Positions 22,945 through 35,954 are shown, counted from the first letter of the stretch. The stretch: 64,000 bases of DNA from Erythroxylum novogranatense (GCA_029891385.1 CM057227.1:96353818-96417817); one strand, 5' to 3'. Program-made: numbers and translations. Notes: generated from the sequence alone by a model not told the origin.

Positions 22945-23590
22945 AATTTTTTATATGTTATGCATCATGCATAAAGTGCTCCAGGAAGTAGTTCATGAGA
23001 CTACACCATTGTAGAATTTTGGTTGAAATTGGAATCCCTTTACATGACGAAGAGTTTGACCAACAAATCTCATCTTAAAGAACATCTCTTTAAAATGTCT
23101 AAAGGTACACCCATCACATCTCATGTTGACGAATTTAATTCCATTATTATTGATTTGGAAAATCTTGATGTTAGAATTGATAACGACGATCAGGTAGTGC
23201 TTCTTGTTATTTCACTATCTCATTCGTGTAAGTACTTTAAAGAAATTATGCTTTATAGTAACCATGAAACTCTCTCTTTAGAAGAAGTTAAATCTGCTTT
23301 GCTAATTAAAGAAAAGTTTAATGCTTCCATTGAGAAGGAGGCTAAGGGTTTAAAAATTAGAGGTAGAACTTTTGAGAAGCCGGAGAGCAGTAAGAGCCAT
23401 AAGAAGTCTAGATCTAAGTCGTGTGCAAGAGGGGTTTATTGAGCCAGAGATCAAGTTATATGGAGTTTTATGAACATTGCGTCTTTGGTAAGTAGACTAG
23501 TGTGAGTTTCTGTTCCCTTGGGATTCATAAGACCAAAGGTACTCTGGATTAAATTCATTCTGATATATGAGGTCCCGCTTGAGTTTCTCT
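22945..23590 (+). pseudogene. Deleted Copia fragment: gag joined to integrase
   Basis: The frame at about 23023-23442 reads as a UBN2-type Copia gag ('KLESLYMTKSLTNKSHLKE', 'VDEFNSIIIDLENLDV', 'ETLSLEEVKSALLIKE') and ends in a basic tract. Immediately after, 23470-23580 reads as a Copia pre-integrase/integrase start ('HCVFGK', 'GIHKTKGTLD', 'IHSDI'). The zinc knuckle and protease that normally lie between are missing, so an internal deletion has joined the two parts. Upstream, 'LQEVVHETT' fits the gag N-terminal side. No LTRs are attached. Stops in several places make it non-functional. Confidence 0.8.
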
Positions 23591-23599
23591 ATTGATTTA

Positions 23600-24473
23600 T
23601 TTATTTTACTATAGAAATGAGTATGTTTTATTTTTTATTTTGTTAAAGAAAACCTGTAGTGAAATATTAAAAATATCATATTTCTATTTTGTGAAACTAT
23701 TGTGTTTTTCTTTTTAAATTTTTAGAAACAGCTAGTTGTGACAATAAGTATTTTAATAGGTTTTTTTAATAAAAACCACAAGAAGAAACAAATGGACCCT
23801 AACGTTTTAAAAAATTGCTCATTTAATAAAAAGTTGTAAAAGATTAAACAGTGAATAAAAAAATAACAAAAGATTAAAGACTTCCGGATTAGTTATCCCA
23901 AAAATTAAATGTTAGAAGTCTTAATTTGTGAAAAACCTTTGGTGGACGTCACGGAGTTCTCATCCCATCTCTGGTAACTCGCTTATATATAGTACTGTAC
24001 TCCCCATGAATCACCGCGCCATGTTTTGTTATTGAATTGAAGTATAGTTATTATTCTTAAACTACAAGAACTTCAAGCATTGGGTCATAATGGAGCTAGT
24101 TCCAACACACGTATAACAGACATGCCTATTTTGCTACATCTGACACAAACTAGTTGAAAATTAGCAACCGTCACGCCAACTTAATTAGTTTGAAGGAGTC
24201 CAACTAATCACACGTGGAACTATAGACAATAAAAGTAGCTAGACCGTAGAACATAATGATCGACGTAACCGCCATAAGCTGATGATACAATTGGTGTGAG
24301 GAGTTGAGCTAACAGCGAACAAAATTCTTACCAACCTACATTTGGTCTCTACCATTTTCCACCTCCCAAATCAATAAAACCCCACCACAATTGGAACTAA
24401 CAACAATCACAAGAAACACTATTATCAATATTTCACAAGTTGCAGTTCTCTCCCCCCTCTTCTGCTCCAAGCT
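23600..24473. other. Upstream region of PELPK-like pseudogene
   Basis: No coding frame. A TATATATAG word at 23984-23992 lies about 480 bp before the pseudogene ATG, rather far for its core promoter. The 100 bp before the ATG are C- and A-rich, like a plant 5' UTR. Confidence 0.4.
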
Positions 24474-24867
24474 ATGGCCAATCTTCGCTTCCCATCCACA
24501 ATCTTACTACTACTGCTGCTCAACTTGTCATTGTTCAGCTCATATGCTATCCGGTGAACACCCACAATCTTCTCAAGCAACATTGCCACAGATACCGAGC
24601 TTCCAAAGCCCCAGATACCAGAAATTCAAACCTGAGTTACTGAGCTTCCAAAGCTCGAGATACAAGAAATTCCTAAACCCGAGTTACTGAACTTCCAAAA
24701 CCCGAACTCCCGACTTTACTAAAACTCGAACTGCCAGAACTTCCCAAATTTGAAGTTCCAACATTACCAGAAATTCCAAAACCTGAAGTCCCAACCCTGC
24801 CAAAACATGAGTTGCCAGAAATTCCAAAGCCAGAAGTCCCCAAGTTGCCTGAATTGCCAGAAATTTC
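24474..24867 (+). pseudogene. PELPK-repeat cell-wall-type protein, 5' part, cut by Copia
   Basis: The ATG at 24474 opens a signal peptide (MANLRFPSTILLLLLLNLSL, then FSSYA). A stop follows at 24555, and frame changes scatter the rest. Read across frames, the sequence is a string of Pro-Glu-Leu-Pro-Lys type units ('ELPKLEIQEIPKPEL', 'ELPELPKFEVPTLPEIPKPE'). Arabidopsis PELPK1 has this layout: secreted, wall-associated, proline-rich. The frame is interrupted at 24867 by the Copia element and resumes at 46789. Repeat units and signal peptide are seen directly; function is inferred from the family, and this copy is dead. Confidence 0.82.
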
Positions 24868-26173
24868 TGTTAGAGTAGTGCTCTAAAGGTAATCGCCTTT
24901 AGCGCGTTTTGTACAAAATTATGTACATTCTTTATAAATAAATAAAGAAAAGGCATATTTCATTACGTTGCTGTTCATTATTTATAAACTGATATTGATC
25001 AATAAGCAAATTAATGAAGTCCATGATATATGACATAGCATGAAGGAAATTATGATGTGATCATACTATTGAGATTCCTATCATGTGCAATTATGTTAGT
25101 ATCTAAATTATCCCTAGTCATAGGATTACTGAGACTGGACATCGGTAATCCGGAAAGACTAGCACATCTCAAGTTTCTTGATTTGATCAAGCAGTGGATC
25201 TCAGAAACTGTACATATGAGATATTTAGGGTTGAGATGTGGATGCTTACTAGAGGTAGTAAGTATATTGGATGACCTGCTATGAGATCATCACATAGATG
25301 TCCTATTCTAATGTCAGTGATAATCTCATCATAGCAATGGTGCAAGTATCCTTAGACTTGAGGTACTCAAGGATATCTTGGATTCTGATTCTGTGCTTTG
25401 ACTCCATTCCTTGTTGCCTTACAGAGGTCGCTCATAGGGTGGTGCTTGGGTGCACTGAGGTATTCAAGATAATTGAGTAGCCAATAAAGGATTCACCACT
25501 TCTGTGATAGCAGAAGATGATACCCATGGCCTCTTGTCATGGTCATTACTTGAAAATCTCTGATCAGAGTACATATGTCATGAAGAGTTTCTTCATTGAC
25601 ATATTAAGTATTAAGTAATGAGTCCCAGGATAAGAACTGAAATCACTTGGACTAGATTTGACGTAGTCAGTCTAGTAAGAGTTGACACATTGCCCATACT
25701 CATAACCAAGTGGGGTATAGCATGGTGAAAGGACGAATTGTACGGTAATTGTCTATGGAAGGGTTCGTGATATGGTTTATGATGAATATATATTCATTCG
25801 TCAAACTAATTACTTTCCGATCAATTGGAGGTCATGATGTATTGCTAGATACCGCTCATGACTTGCTCAGATTAAGTGTTAATCTAAGTGGCCAACATAA
25901 CCGGGAACCTAATGGGTCACACACATAAGAGTGACTCGGAGAACTCATAAAATAGTTTTGGACTGAGATCCAATATATGGAGAGCAATCGGATTAAATGG
26001 ATCTCGATAAGATCGAGATATGTCCCAATGAGATCGCGACATTAATATTGCTGAAAAGGATTTCCGGGAGTTTTTCCCATACTGGAACTGGATAGGCCGG
26101 TAGGACCGACCCTAGTGTGACTGGATCATTTCAGCATTAATATATATATATATATTATTAATTAATTAAAGAA

Positions 26174-26212
<39 letters not shown>

Positions 26213-26723
26213 GTACACGTTGATGGAAGAAGCTTCCATTGTAATGCTTAGTCATTCAAATCATTTAATGGCTACAAGACAAAAGATGGAGATGACAAGA
26301 TGATGGTCGTTGCTTTTGATATAAAAAGGAGAAAATGAAAGAGTCTCTTCTTCGATGATGGACGATCGTGGCTTTTGGATGAAGATTAAAAGGCTTTGAA
26401 GGAAAGAGTTTTCTCCTAGCTCACTTCATCATCGATCACCTTCAAGTTTCATCTTTTCTTTTTCATCGTGTTTTCAAGCTTTCTAGAACAAAGGTAAGAT
26501 CTAGCAGTCTTTATTTTATTCTAGCTATTCCCGGGTTAAAAGGTTTATCCCGGTTAGGTTTTCCGATCTCTGAGTGGATACCGTTAGAGACGGTCTCCTT
26601 TGGTCATTCGGTTTGAGTTTGTTATATATACACATGGATCTTAACTTTCGGGAAGGTCCCGGAACAAAAAATTTTGTTTTTCGCACTGTAGGCATGTGAT
26701 GCTCACACCGGGATTTTCCTACA
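24868..26723 (+). repeat. Copia 5' LTR
   Basis: It starts TGTTAGAGTAGTGCTC and ends TTTTCCTACA. It contains a (TA)n microsatellite at about 26140-26212, a TATA box at 26320 and a splice-donor-like AAG|GTAAGAT at 26491-26500. The same sites are in the 3' LTR and in the inner solo LTR at 10818-15347. Confidence 0.93.
26320..26328 (+). promoter_or_regulatory. TATA box of Copia 5' LTR
   Basis: TATAAAAAG, conserved at 46373-46381 in the 3' LTR. It lies about 400 bp before the LTR end, a usual distance for U3/R in Copia elements. Transcription would start some 30 bp downstream. Confidence 0.6.
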
Positions 26724-26724
26724 G

Positions 26725-26737
26725 TGGTATCAGAGCC
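26725..26737 (+). promoter_or_regulatory. Primer binding site, initiator tRNA-Met type
   Basis: TGGTATCAGAGCC begins one base after the 5' LTR. It is the standard complement of plant initiator tRNA-Met used by most Copia elements. Confidence 0.93.
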
Positions 26738-28147
26738 ACTTGTGTCGTATATAACGAAGAAACCATGACTAGGTCGGAGTTGCCTATTGCTTGTGATGAT
26801 GATGCATGTTGATTGTGTGAATTTCGAATTCAGTGTAAAAATATTGTTTTCAAAATTTTCTTGCCCAGATATGTTCACAAGATGTTGTTGCATATGTCTG
26901 TGGAAGCTTGGAATTTATCAATGTGATTTGATATGGTTTTACTAATTTATTCCATAATGTTCTGGTTGCTGTCTTTGTGCACATTCCTTGAACAGGCATG
27001 CTTATAAATTCGAGAATAAATTGTAGAAAAATTATTTTTCGGATTTTCTATCACCAACATGTCTCTAAGATGTTTATGAATGTCTATGAGAATGGAAAAA
27101 TGTTTTCGCGGTGATTTACTATTTATTTGAGAATTTATTGTGTTCTGCTGGGAATAACTGTGTTGAGGAACACAGATTCTACATTGGCTTTGTTGCTGAG
27201 GTTGGATGAGTTTTTGTTGTAAATAAATCCTGAAAAAATTCATGGAGCATATTGGGAACATGTAGTAACCTCTGTAATTTTCTCAGAATTTATTGAAATT
27301 GTTTCAATTAGTTTTTCAAGCAAAATACAAAGCTTGGCAGTTTTGAGAAAGTTGTTGGAGCTGGTTTGTTTGAAATGAAAAATTGTGTATTTCTCAATTC
27401 CAATGCCTTGGATCATTTTTAATGTGATTAAAAATGTGTTACATTGATGTTGTATGCTTGCCTAAATGATTTTCTTGAAATCGAGTTTCCAAATAATTTA
27501 GGATGTCAAATGTGTCTCATTAGCGTCTCGTTAGTATATTCCTTTATCTTGATTGTTTTGGCAGTCACAAATTTTGTGACATGTGCCGAAATAGTCTTGA
27601 TAAAGTGTAGACTACCTAGAGATACTTAGGGTGATAATTTGATATTCTCAAAGTATTTGGAAATCTAAATGAATAAGAGTGTATTCATCAATTTCAAGTT
27701 TCATGTATAGTTTGACTATATATGGTAAGCATGGTACAATGAAAGTGTTTCATTGTTACATCATAATAAAGGATATTACACTTGGTATTGTGAATTTGAA
27801 CTACACGGATTGAGAAATTAGCCGATTAGATAGCAGGCCAAAAACCAGTCGACTGGCACATGTACCACCGATCGGCACATCATTCAATGATCGAACATGT
27901 TCCACGACCGAAAGTGCATTACATCCATTCCAATGATCGAACATGTACCATCGACCGAAAGTGCACAGTAATCCATCCCAGTCGACTGGAACATGTTCTA
28001 GTCGACTGGAACGTGCACAGTAACTTTTAGTAGTCGACTAGCACAAGTTCCAGTCGACTGGCACATGCACCAGTCGACTAGAACATGCACCGGTCGACTA
28101 CAACAACATGCAGAGGTGGGATGATGGGTGATTTTAGGTATAGACTC
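26738..28147 (+). other. Copia leader, left part, non-coding
   Basis: No protein-like frame. The last 270 bp (27848-28110) hold an array of palindromic CCAGTCGACTGG-type words alternating with 'ACATG'. The LARD is inserted at 28148, and the leader resumes at 40290. Confidence 0.8.
27848..28110. repeat. Degenerate array of GTCGAC palindromes
   Basis: At least seven copies of (C)CAGTCGACTGG or close variants, most followed by a/c-ACATG or ACGTG, with further decayed copies (GATCGAACATG, CGACCGAAAGTG). Spacing is about 20-30 bp. It lies in the Copia leader between primer site and gag. Confidence 0.85.
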
Positions 28148-30476
28148 TGTAACATCTCACCCCCTACTGGAAGGGTAGAATAGTAAATTGGTATAGGATG
28201 TGCTAGATTGGGATTTCATGGGACTGCTCATGCATAATAGGATTGCTACATAGTCACAATTGTGCACATGAACTAACTGTGTATGCATACATGATATTCC
28301 CGGTTTGCGTGCCTAAGACAATTTTATTGGGATTAACGTGGTTAATGGGTTTGAAAAATTATTCTGAGTGCGCCATAAATTGTTTTCTATTTTAAGGGGT
28401 TTTTAGGAATTTTTCTGGAATTTTCCGGAGAAAATTCTCGGACCGGAAAAATCGTCAAGCTTAACCGATTGATTTTTAGAGCGCAAATTTCTATCCAATG
28501 GCACTACAATATTGGGTATATTATTTTGAAATTAAAATTAGGGTCATTGGACTATAATGGGTCAAATTGTAGTAGGATTTCTAAATCATATCCCTAATTT
28601 GTCTTTTAGCCATTTTTGTCTCTCTCCTCACCAACTTGACACTTGTCCTATTGATTTAATGAGTTTTGTCTTGTTCCTAACAATTTAAGTCGGCAACTTC
28701 AAGGAGAAAAGGAGGAAAAAGATGAATTTAGTGCTTATGGCTCTCATCATCCGAAAACCTATTTTTAGTTCCTCCTCCCCATCGATTTTTTCTTTTGGTT
28801 CTAGCTTCTCTTCTACCTTTTAAACACTTCCTCTCATGCATGCAAGCTCAACCCTCTTCCCTTTGCAAGTGATGATGTCGTATGTGTAGGAGAAACTAGG
28901 AAGTTGTGAGAGTTGGAGAATTGAGGAGATGGAAGCTTTGACTATGTAAGGTTTATGATAAGCTTTCATTATATATTTCATGAATCATGGTTATTAGATG
29001 TATTTAAAGGGGGTTATTGTTTACTAATCATGGGTTATGATGGTTAAATGTTATGAAAATGATAGTTTGAATTTTTGGGTTATGTTTGAATAAGATTTGA
29101 GGAAGTTAGCATGAAAGATGTGTTGTAACTTGGTTTAACTTGCTTTTGGATGATTCTTGATGATTTTTCTTACATGAAAATGATTGTGTATGGTGCTTCC
29201 AAGTTGAGGTAGTATTTCCTAGTGAATGTATGCATGACCTAGGGACTGATTTCTTGTTCATTTGGTATGCTTAGTGAAGTAGAATTGGACTTGGCATGAT
29301 AGGAAGTGAATGGAGAAGTAAAGCTGGAAAATTTGTTTTTGACCTACTGTACTGTTTTGGGCATAACTTATTGTGTGGTTATGAAAATGAGTTGAGGTTT
29401 GTGCCCAATGAAACTTTGGTTTGTTGGCTACATTTTTGTGTGAAATAGGTATTGTCTAATTGTAACTCTAAGAGGTTGAAATCTGCCTTGGAAAGTTACT
29501 GTTTTAACTTAGGTGAACAGTATCCGGACCAATGACCTAAGTGTTTTGATGATTTTTCTAAATTAATTGATATGGAATTAGGGAAAATGGTCTTCATGAG
29601 AGTTGAAGAATACATTGTTAACTTTCCATTGCCACTGATCTTGTAATTTTTCGACCTGTATATTGGGAGATATGCATTGTGATATATTGACTGATTTTGA
29701 GCATTTGAGTGAAACCTAACTGAAATGACAGTTTTGTGAACATTGTGATTGGAAGCAATTTTAGTAATTTGTGTGAATTGAATTGGCTTAGGTGATCTTC
29801 TGAAGAGTTGTAGAGGAAACAATTATCTTGAAAATGGTATATAGCATGCTATTTTTAGATAACAGAATTGGGACTTATGATTTTTCAAAGATTGGATTGA
29901 AGTTAGGTCATGAACTGCTGAAGAGGGCAGTAACTTGCAGGACTGTTTTAAATTGGTTAGTGATGAAATTTGATTCTGAGCCCTTTATGAGAAGTGTAGT
30001 ACTGTGTTTTATCTTTTTATGGGTATAAAGTATGCAATTTTTCGACTTTTGAACAAGGAGTTATACTGCTTGAAAAATTACTATCCAATTTGAGTACTTT
30101 CAGGGGCAGTAGCATTCACTAAATTGTTTGACCTAATTAGCCATTGAATTTGACTCTAGACTGTTCATGAAAGTTGTAGAGCACCTTGTGGTCTTCCTGA
30201 GAATATTTATTGTGTAATTTTTGACTGAAGAGAATAAAGGTTACTGAATTTGTAAAGTACAGCACTGTTTTGAGAGGTGTTGAGTAGGCAGTGGCTTTGA
30301 CTGGATTTTGTCACCCTTAGGGTGAAATTGATTTTGTGCTCTACATAAAACTTGTAGAGTTTTTCTTAATCTTTCCAACGACATATGGTTTGTAATTTTC
30401 TGAATTGTGTGGGAAAAGTTATGAATGATTGAAGTTTGGTTTGGAAAAAGAAAAGAAGAGGCGAAGGCATTTGAAA

Positions 30477-30635
30477 TCTCGCCCCTCGCGAGGGCGACGA
30501 TCATGAGGGCGAGGCGAGCTGAAATCTCGCCTCCCGAGGCGACGACTCGCGAGGGCGACTACTCGCCCTCGCGAGGCGAGGTCAGCGCCAGACTCATGAG
30601 GGCGACAGCTCGCCTCATGAGCCACGAGGGGATTT
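30477..30635. repeat. GC-rich CTCGCGAG island in LARD 5' LTR
   Basis: Repeated CTCGCGAGGGCGA/GACGACTCGCGAG words in otherwise AT-rich DNA. The equivalent in the 3' LTR is 38307-38462 and is slightly longer and cleaner. Confidence 0.88.
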
Positions 30636-31497
30636 TGTTTTAATTTTGGATTTGATTTCTTTGATGTATAACTTTTCCGTCCGACGTCCGATTGACCTGA
30701 TTCTTGAGGCATCGGATTTGTAAAATATTGAATTTCATTTCATGGGAAATTGGGAATTTTGGACGGAAAATTGACGGGGTTCGGAAATGGGATTGCATTC
30801 TTGTTTTATTTAATTGGGGACCTATAGAGGTCCAAATTGAGCGTCGTCGGCGCCATTGAATTTCTAATTTTCACGGATTTTATTGTTGAAAAAATTGGAT
30901 TAAGGCCGGAATATCATGAATATGCATTGTCCTTATTCTATATTTGTGCATAAATGAGAATTCTTATTCAAAGTGATTAATGTGCATATGGCATAAATTG
31001 GTAGTCTTGGGATAAATGTCCGCACTCAGCATTTTCGAAATTGGAAACCAATGCAAATCTGAGAGTCTTGTGAGTAGACCTAGATGGTCTTATTTATTGG
31101 TTATTTGCTTTTGTTATATGTTGAATGAGTATTGATTTATTTTATTAATTGTGATTAAATATGGGTTCCGCATGGAGGTCCGGTGAGTAATTAAGTATTT
31201 GGAATTGCGTTATTGAAGTGCTCCTTGAATGTGAATGGGATGACCTAAGTGTATATATTGAGATTGTTAAAATGTCTTGCATGCATAATTGCACATAAAT
31301 GAAATGTGACTTAATTGATGTCGAATGCGGGACTACGGTCCGATGATAGTAACTATGATTGATCGAGTGCATGCAAAAATGCATAAGACATTCCATCGCA
31401 TGAATTTATGAAAGATAATGAGAGTTGTGACCAGAGTAGTCAACAATGAGTAAAGAGCTTCATGCTCGACATCTTGATTGAGCCTCGTGCTCAACGA

Positions 31498-31626
31498 CAA
31501 TGAGCCCTTTATGGGACAATTTACAATGAGCCCTTTATGGGACGATTTACAATGAGCCCTTTATGGGACGATTCACAATGAGCCCTATATGGGACAGTTT
31601 CAATGAGCCCGATATCTATTGGTGCA
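31498..31626. repeat. 26-bp tandem array in LARD 5' LTR
   Basis: Five units beginning CAATGAGCCCTTTATGGGAC at 31498, 31524, 31550, 31576 and 31601; the last is diverged. The same array is at 39351-39488 in the 3' LTR. Confidence 0.93.
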
Positions 31627-32431
31627 GGACGGTTTAGACACTCGGTCACAACAAAGTAATTAAATAGAAAGTGGGTTTCATGCACATATGCATAACATGA
31701 TTGATTTGATTGTACGGAATGTGATTGGTTGAATTACTTGTATTGAATGGGACTGCAACACTGTATTGAATGAGAATGTGACATTGTGTGTTGAATAGGA
31801 ATGATAAACTTGATTGAATGATCAATTTGATTATATTGAAGATGACATTGTATCGACATAATGAAAATATGAAACTGTATGTGAATGTGAGGTATGATAG
31901 GGAATATGACATGTGACTTAATGGAAAATGAAAGTATGTGTTATATGTTATGTGATTGGATGGACCATCGATGATGGTCACTCACTGAGTTCGCAAAACT
32001 CACCCAAAATTTGCATCTATTTTTCATGTCTTGAAGAATACCCGCTTGACACGGAGTATGTCTCATCAGAGGCGATAAAGGATAGAGGTCGGGATCGGTC
32101 CGTGTCCGCATTAGTGTCTTATCAAATTGTGTTCCGCAATCACCGTATAACAATGCTTTATATTTCTCTTGAGCCCATATTGGTTTTAATGTTTTACTCA
32201 TTGGTGATTGTAAATTATTCTCGGATGACCGTAATAATCAAATCGGTTTATTATGAACATGGGTGTTAGTTACTTACTTTTTTTTCCGCGCTAACGTGGA
32301 ATCAATGGCTTCAAAAAAAAAGTATCTTGAGTTTTAATCGATCGATGTAGTACGCCACCCTCATGGGCACGGACTCGGATATCACCAACGATATCGGGTT
32401 GGGTCACTCGGGAGTGGGTGTTACATTTAGG

Positions 32432-32443
32432 TGGTATCGAGCC
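32432..32443 (+). promoter_or_regulatory. Primer binding site of LARD
   Basis: TGGTATCGAGCC, 6 bp after the 5' LTR, close to the initiator tRNA-Met complement TGGTATCAGAGCC with one base missing. Confidence 0.75.
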
Positions 32444-35400
32444 CAAGTGATACGTAATGTATCTGAGCACGATCACGAAACTTAGGGTGCATGCATTTGA
32501 GTCGTGTTATTGCAGACCGTGGTAATCGATCCCTAGTTTGAGTCGCACGGGTAGAAATCCTACGATGTGCGACGTGTGAAGTGATTAAGTGAGAAAAAAA
32601 TGAGACTGTGTTAAAGGATGAACCCCTGGAAGTGTATAAGAAATTAGGAAAGGAAAAAGGAAAATTGGATAAGGAGATTGATATTGTACTGTGGTTAGAA
32701 TGGCTGTGTTGGCCTAGACTGATTAAGGAAAGAAGTGATATTAATGAATTCCGGATTAAAATGGCAATATTATGGTGATGAAAAATGAATATGTCTAGAA
32801 TTTGGAAAGGTCGACTGGAGATAGGAGAAGCATAATAGTTATAGTAGGCCTTAGTGTGATTAAAAGTCCGGGATGACGAAGTAATTAGAGCTCTGACTGT
32901 ATATGCGATGAAATGGGAAACATTGGAACTGAGTAAAACGTAGATGATCCGATCAGGCAGATATTGAGTCCCTGCATTTGTGTTTGATATCAGTAGATAT
33001 CATAGGTAGATGAAGATAGCGAGATTGTAATAAGGTCAATATTGTACCGTAACGATCTACCTAGAACTGAAAGAGCAAAGTGCCTAGTAGGGTAAGAAAA
33101 AGTAGAAATGGTGAGATAAAAGTGTAGAGATAAACTGAAATGAATTGGGGAAACGGTTATGATTATGGGCACCTAAGCGTGAGACTGAAATGGTTATCTG
33201 AATATTGTGCTTAGAGTTTGGAAACTAGTATCAAAGGATGGTAAGGGAAAAGATGATGCACAATTTTCTCTTGATTGTGTATCGAGAAATTCTAGATTTG
33301 GTTGAAAAGATGTATATAGATACAGAAATGGTAATTGGATGGGTAAATAGATAGAGATACAATGGAGTTGTATCAACGATTTTGTCGTATTTTGGGGACT
33401 GTGAATGCCCTATTATAGATTGTTTGAGGAAAATAAAGAGATACGTAGCAATAAGGAGATGATATTGTATAAGCCAAGTGGATATGACCTTAAAAAGGTC
33501 AAGTTGACACATGAATACTATGGGAATGAAACTAAGGAAATGAAAAAAATAAATAAATGGAACAATGATAGTGATATGAAAAGAGTTGTCACATTCAAGT
33601 CGATTTACCGTTGGGAGTACCTATTGGACAGTAAAATTGATCATGATTAATGAAATGTATGTGAAAGATACATGGAAATCATGGAGGAAATGATCAGTGA
33701 ATGATTAAATATGTGCTTCTATGAGTGGTTATAAATGTAAAGTTTAAATTAGGTTAAAGTAAGACATAGGAGGACTGAATGTACCTTTATGAGAGGAAAT
33801 GAGAAATGATTATGGCATCATTTATTTATTTGAGAATTAGCATAAACGGAAAGGAGTCTTATGGAAGTTTGAATTGTATAGGTTACTAATTGGTTTCCGG
33901 ATAAAATGCTGAGGTATATATTACTGAATAAGTGTGAAAGAAAGTGTTTAGGTGATTGTCACACGGAACCTTAGTGCAAGGAATGTTCTGATCTTTTAAA
34001 TTATGGCATAAAATTGTTCTGACTGAGATAGTGCGTAAAGTTAAAGCAATTAGGGACACTAATTGGCTGATGAGACTTTCGTGAACAGTATTAAGATGGT
34101 AGCAAGACTAATGGTTTAACGGAAAGATATATGGACAAAATTAAAAGTGAAATTGAGTCATATCTCATACTACTGAAGTTATCTGTATTGTGTATATGGA
34201 AATGTAAAGTATCCAATAACATGAGTGAAATTTTAATTTGAGATGATTTTATTGCAATGTGAAGTGAATAGAGCTCCATATGTGATGTAAAACTGTTGGA
34301 AAATCTAGATTTGAAACTAAGAATAAAATAGTCCCGAACTGTGAAGTGAAATACTCAAATGAAGTGAAATTTATGGAGGTCCAAGTACGGATGACTAGGT
34401 ATTGGCAGGTATTGGCATACATCGATGTGGATGACAGAAAATCAATTGAAAAGAGAAAATGAATAGAGACAAAAAGTCCTAAAGGAAAACTGACAATGAC
34501 GTAATGTAGTGTTATATATATATATACTTTATGTATAATTGAGGAATTTGATACTGATGATAAGCATATCCTTGGAGAGTGGGCAGTGTGTGATGAAATG
34601 AGACAATATGTTAAAACGGTATAAGATAAATTGAATTGATTTTGATAAATGGTATTGGTTCTATGATCGAAATTGTTTAAAGCCTTGGAGATTTTAGATT
34701 CCTATAAGGATACACTGTGCTTATTCGAGGAAAAGCGGGCATAAATGACTACTGAAATAAACAGACAATTCTGACTACTAAGCTCAAATAGTGAACAGAT
34801 AATGCTGCAATGAACAGATCAATTACAGATATTGGGATTTTCAAAGAATGTCAAGTAGATTATGGGTAATTGTGAAGTGTTTCTGAAAAATTGAAGTTGT
34901 AGAGCTAGGGATACTGGATAGAGGTAAGAAAGGTTACTAGTTCAGGAAGCAAACCATCGCTTTCCCATCCTGAATCTGAAGAGTCAAGTGTAATCGGGAG
35001 AATGGTATTGAATGATTCAAAAAAAAATAAATAAGCATGTGTCGGGATTGAACAAAGGAAGTGATGAGCAAAGAAATTGAACAGTCGAAGCTCGACATTC
35101 TAGTAAGTATATGAGAAAAGTGAAATTGAATAACTATGTGTATAGAATGAAGTGATTATGGATTCAAGTGCTGATAGGTGTTAATGTTCAATAGGAAAAA
35201 AAAGCTTGATTATGATCGTGTTCTGAGTTCGATTTTCTTGTGGGATATATCGCTACACACATGTGGCCTAACAAGAGTCAAAGACCACAATGAATTTGAG
35301 GCGTGTTGAGTGAAACAAAGGAAAGTGACATAGGAAAACAACATGAGTTAGCTAAAGTGGATCAGATCGGATAAGTGAAAGCAGAATAAAATGCATATCC

Positions 35401-35954
35401 GAGATAGAGTGAGTGAACACTATAAAAAGTTGAATTGTCTAAGGAGAATTGAATTTGAATAGAGTTGGTGGAGATAAAGAATGACCGCATTAGGTAAAGT
35501 ATCACTTGGTTATAGTGAAATGGAACTAAATGTCATTGTATTGGTACCAAATGAATGTGAGGATGAGATAAAGGAGGTTATGATACGTATCACCTTGAAA
35601 GGATGTCCGGAATACGTATTAGTCTGCATGTTACTAGAGAAAAGTATTGAATTGATAACGGATTCAGAAATAAGGAATTGAGTCATAGCATCGGAACCAA
35701 AGTTAATGGCTACTCCGAAAATAGCAAGTGAAATAGTATGATAGTAAGGTCACCAACTGACAGCCTTGTTAACTTCGTCTATTGTGATGAGTGTTAATGA
35801 ATTGGCTAAATAAGGGACTAGACAACTGACTGAGTGTGGTTACTGTGACCTTTCGGAAAATGAATCATTGAGTGGAAAAGTATATGGAATTTGTATCGAC
35901 ATTTGAAATTGTCATAGTGAATCGTTGACTGAGAATTTCGAGGACGAAATTTTT

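Larger units (their letters stand above)
28148..32425 (+). repeat. LARD 5' LTR
   Basis: 4,278 bp, TGTAACATCTC... to ...GTGGGTGTTACA. It includes a GC-rich island (30477-30635) and a 26-bp tandem array (31498-31626). It differs from the 3' LTR mainly by one-base indels in homopolymers and a few short substituted patches. Confidence 0.92.

Noticed and set aside
23984..23992. TATATATAG as core promoter of the PELPK-like gene
   Set aside because: About 480 bp from the ATG with no evidence of a long leader; too common a word in AT-rich DNA.
26142..26212. (TA)n run as an origin or matrix attachment site
   Set aside because: It is a microsatellite present in the same place in each LTR of the family; no further signal.
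27848..28110. CRISPR-like palindromic repeats
   Set aside because: Irregular spacing and degenerate units in a retrotransposon leader; not a bacterial locus.
29496..29822. 108-residue frame found identically in both LARD LTRs
   Set aside because: Identity follows from LTR duplication; composition looks non-coding and no domain or start context supports it.
30425..30643. Arg/Glu/Ser-rich frames in the CTCGCGAG island (also 38259-38495)
   Set aside because: Product of the repeated GC-rich words; frames differ between the two LTR copies by indels.
31498..31626. CRISPR-like array
   Set aside because: Units are contiguous 26-bp direct repeats without spacers, inside a plant LTR.
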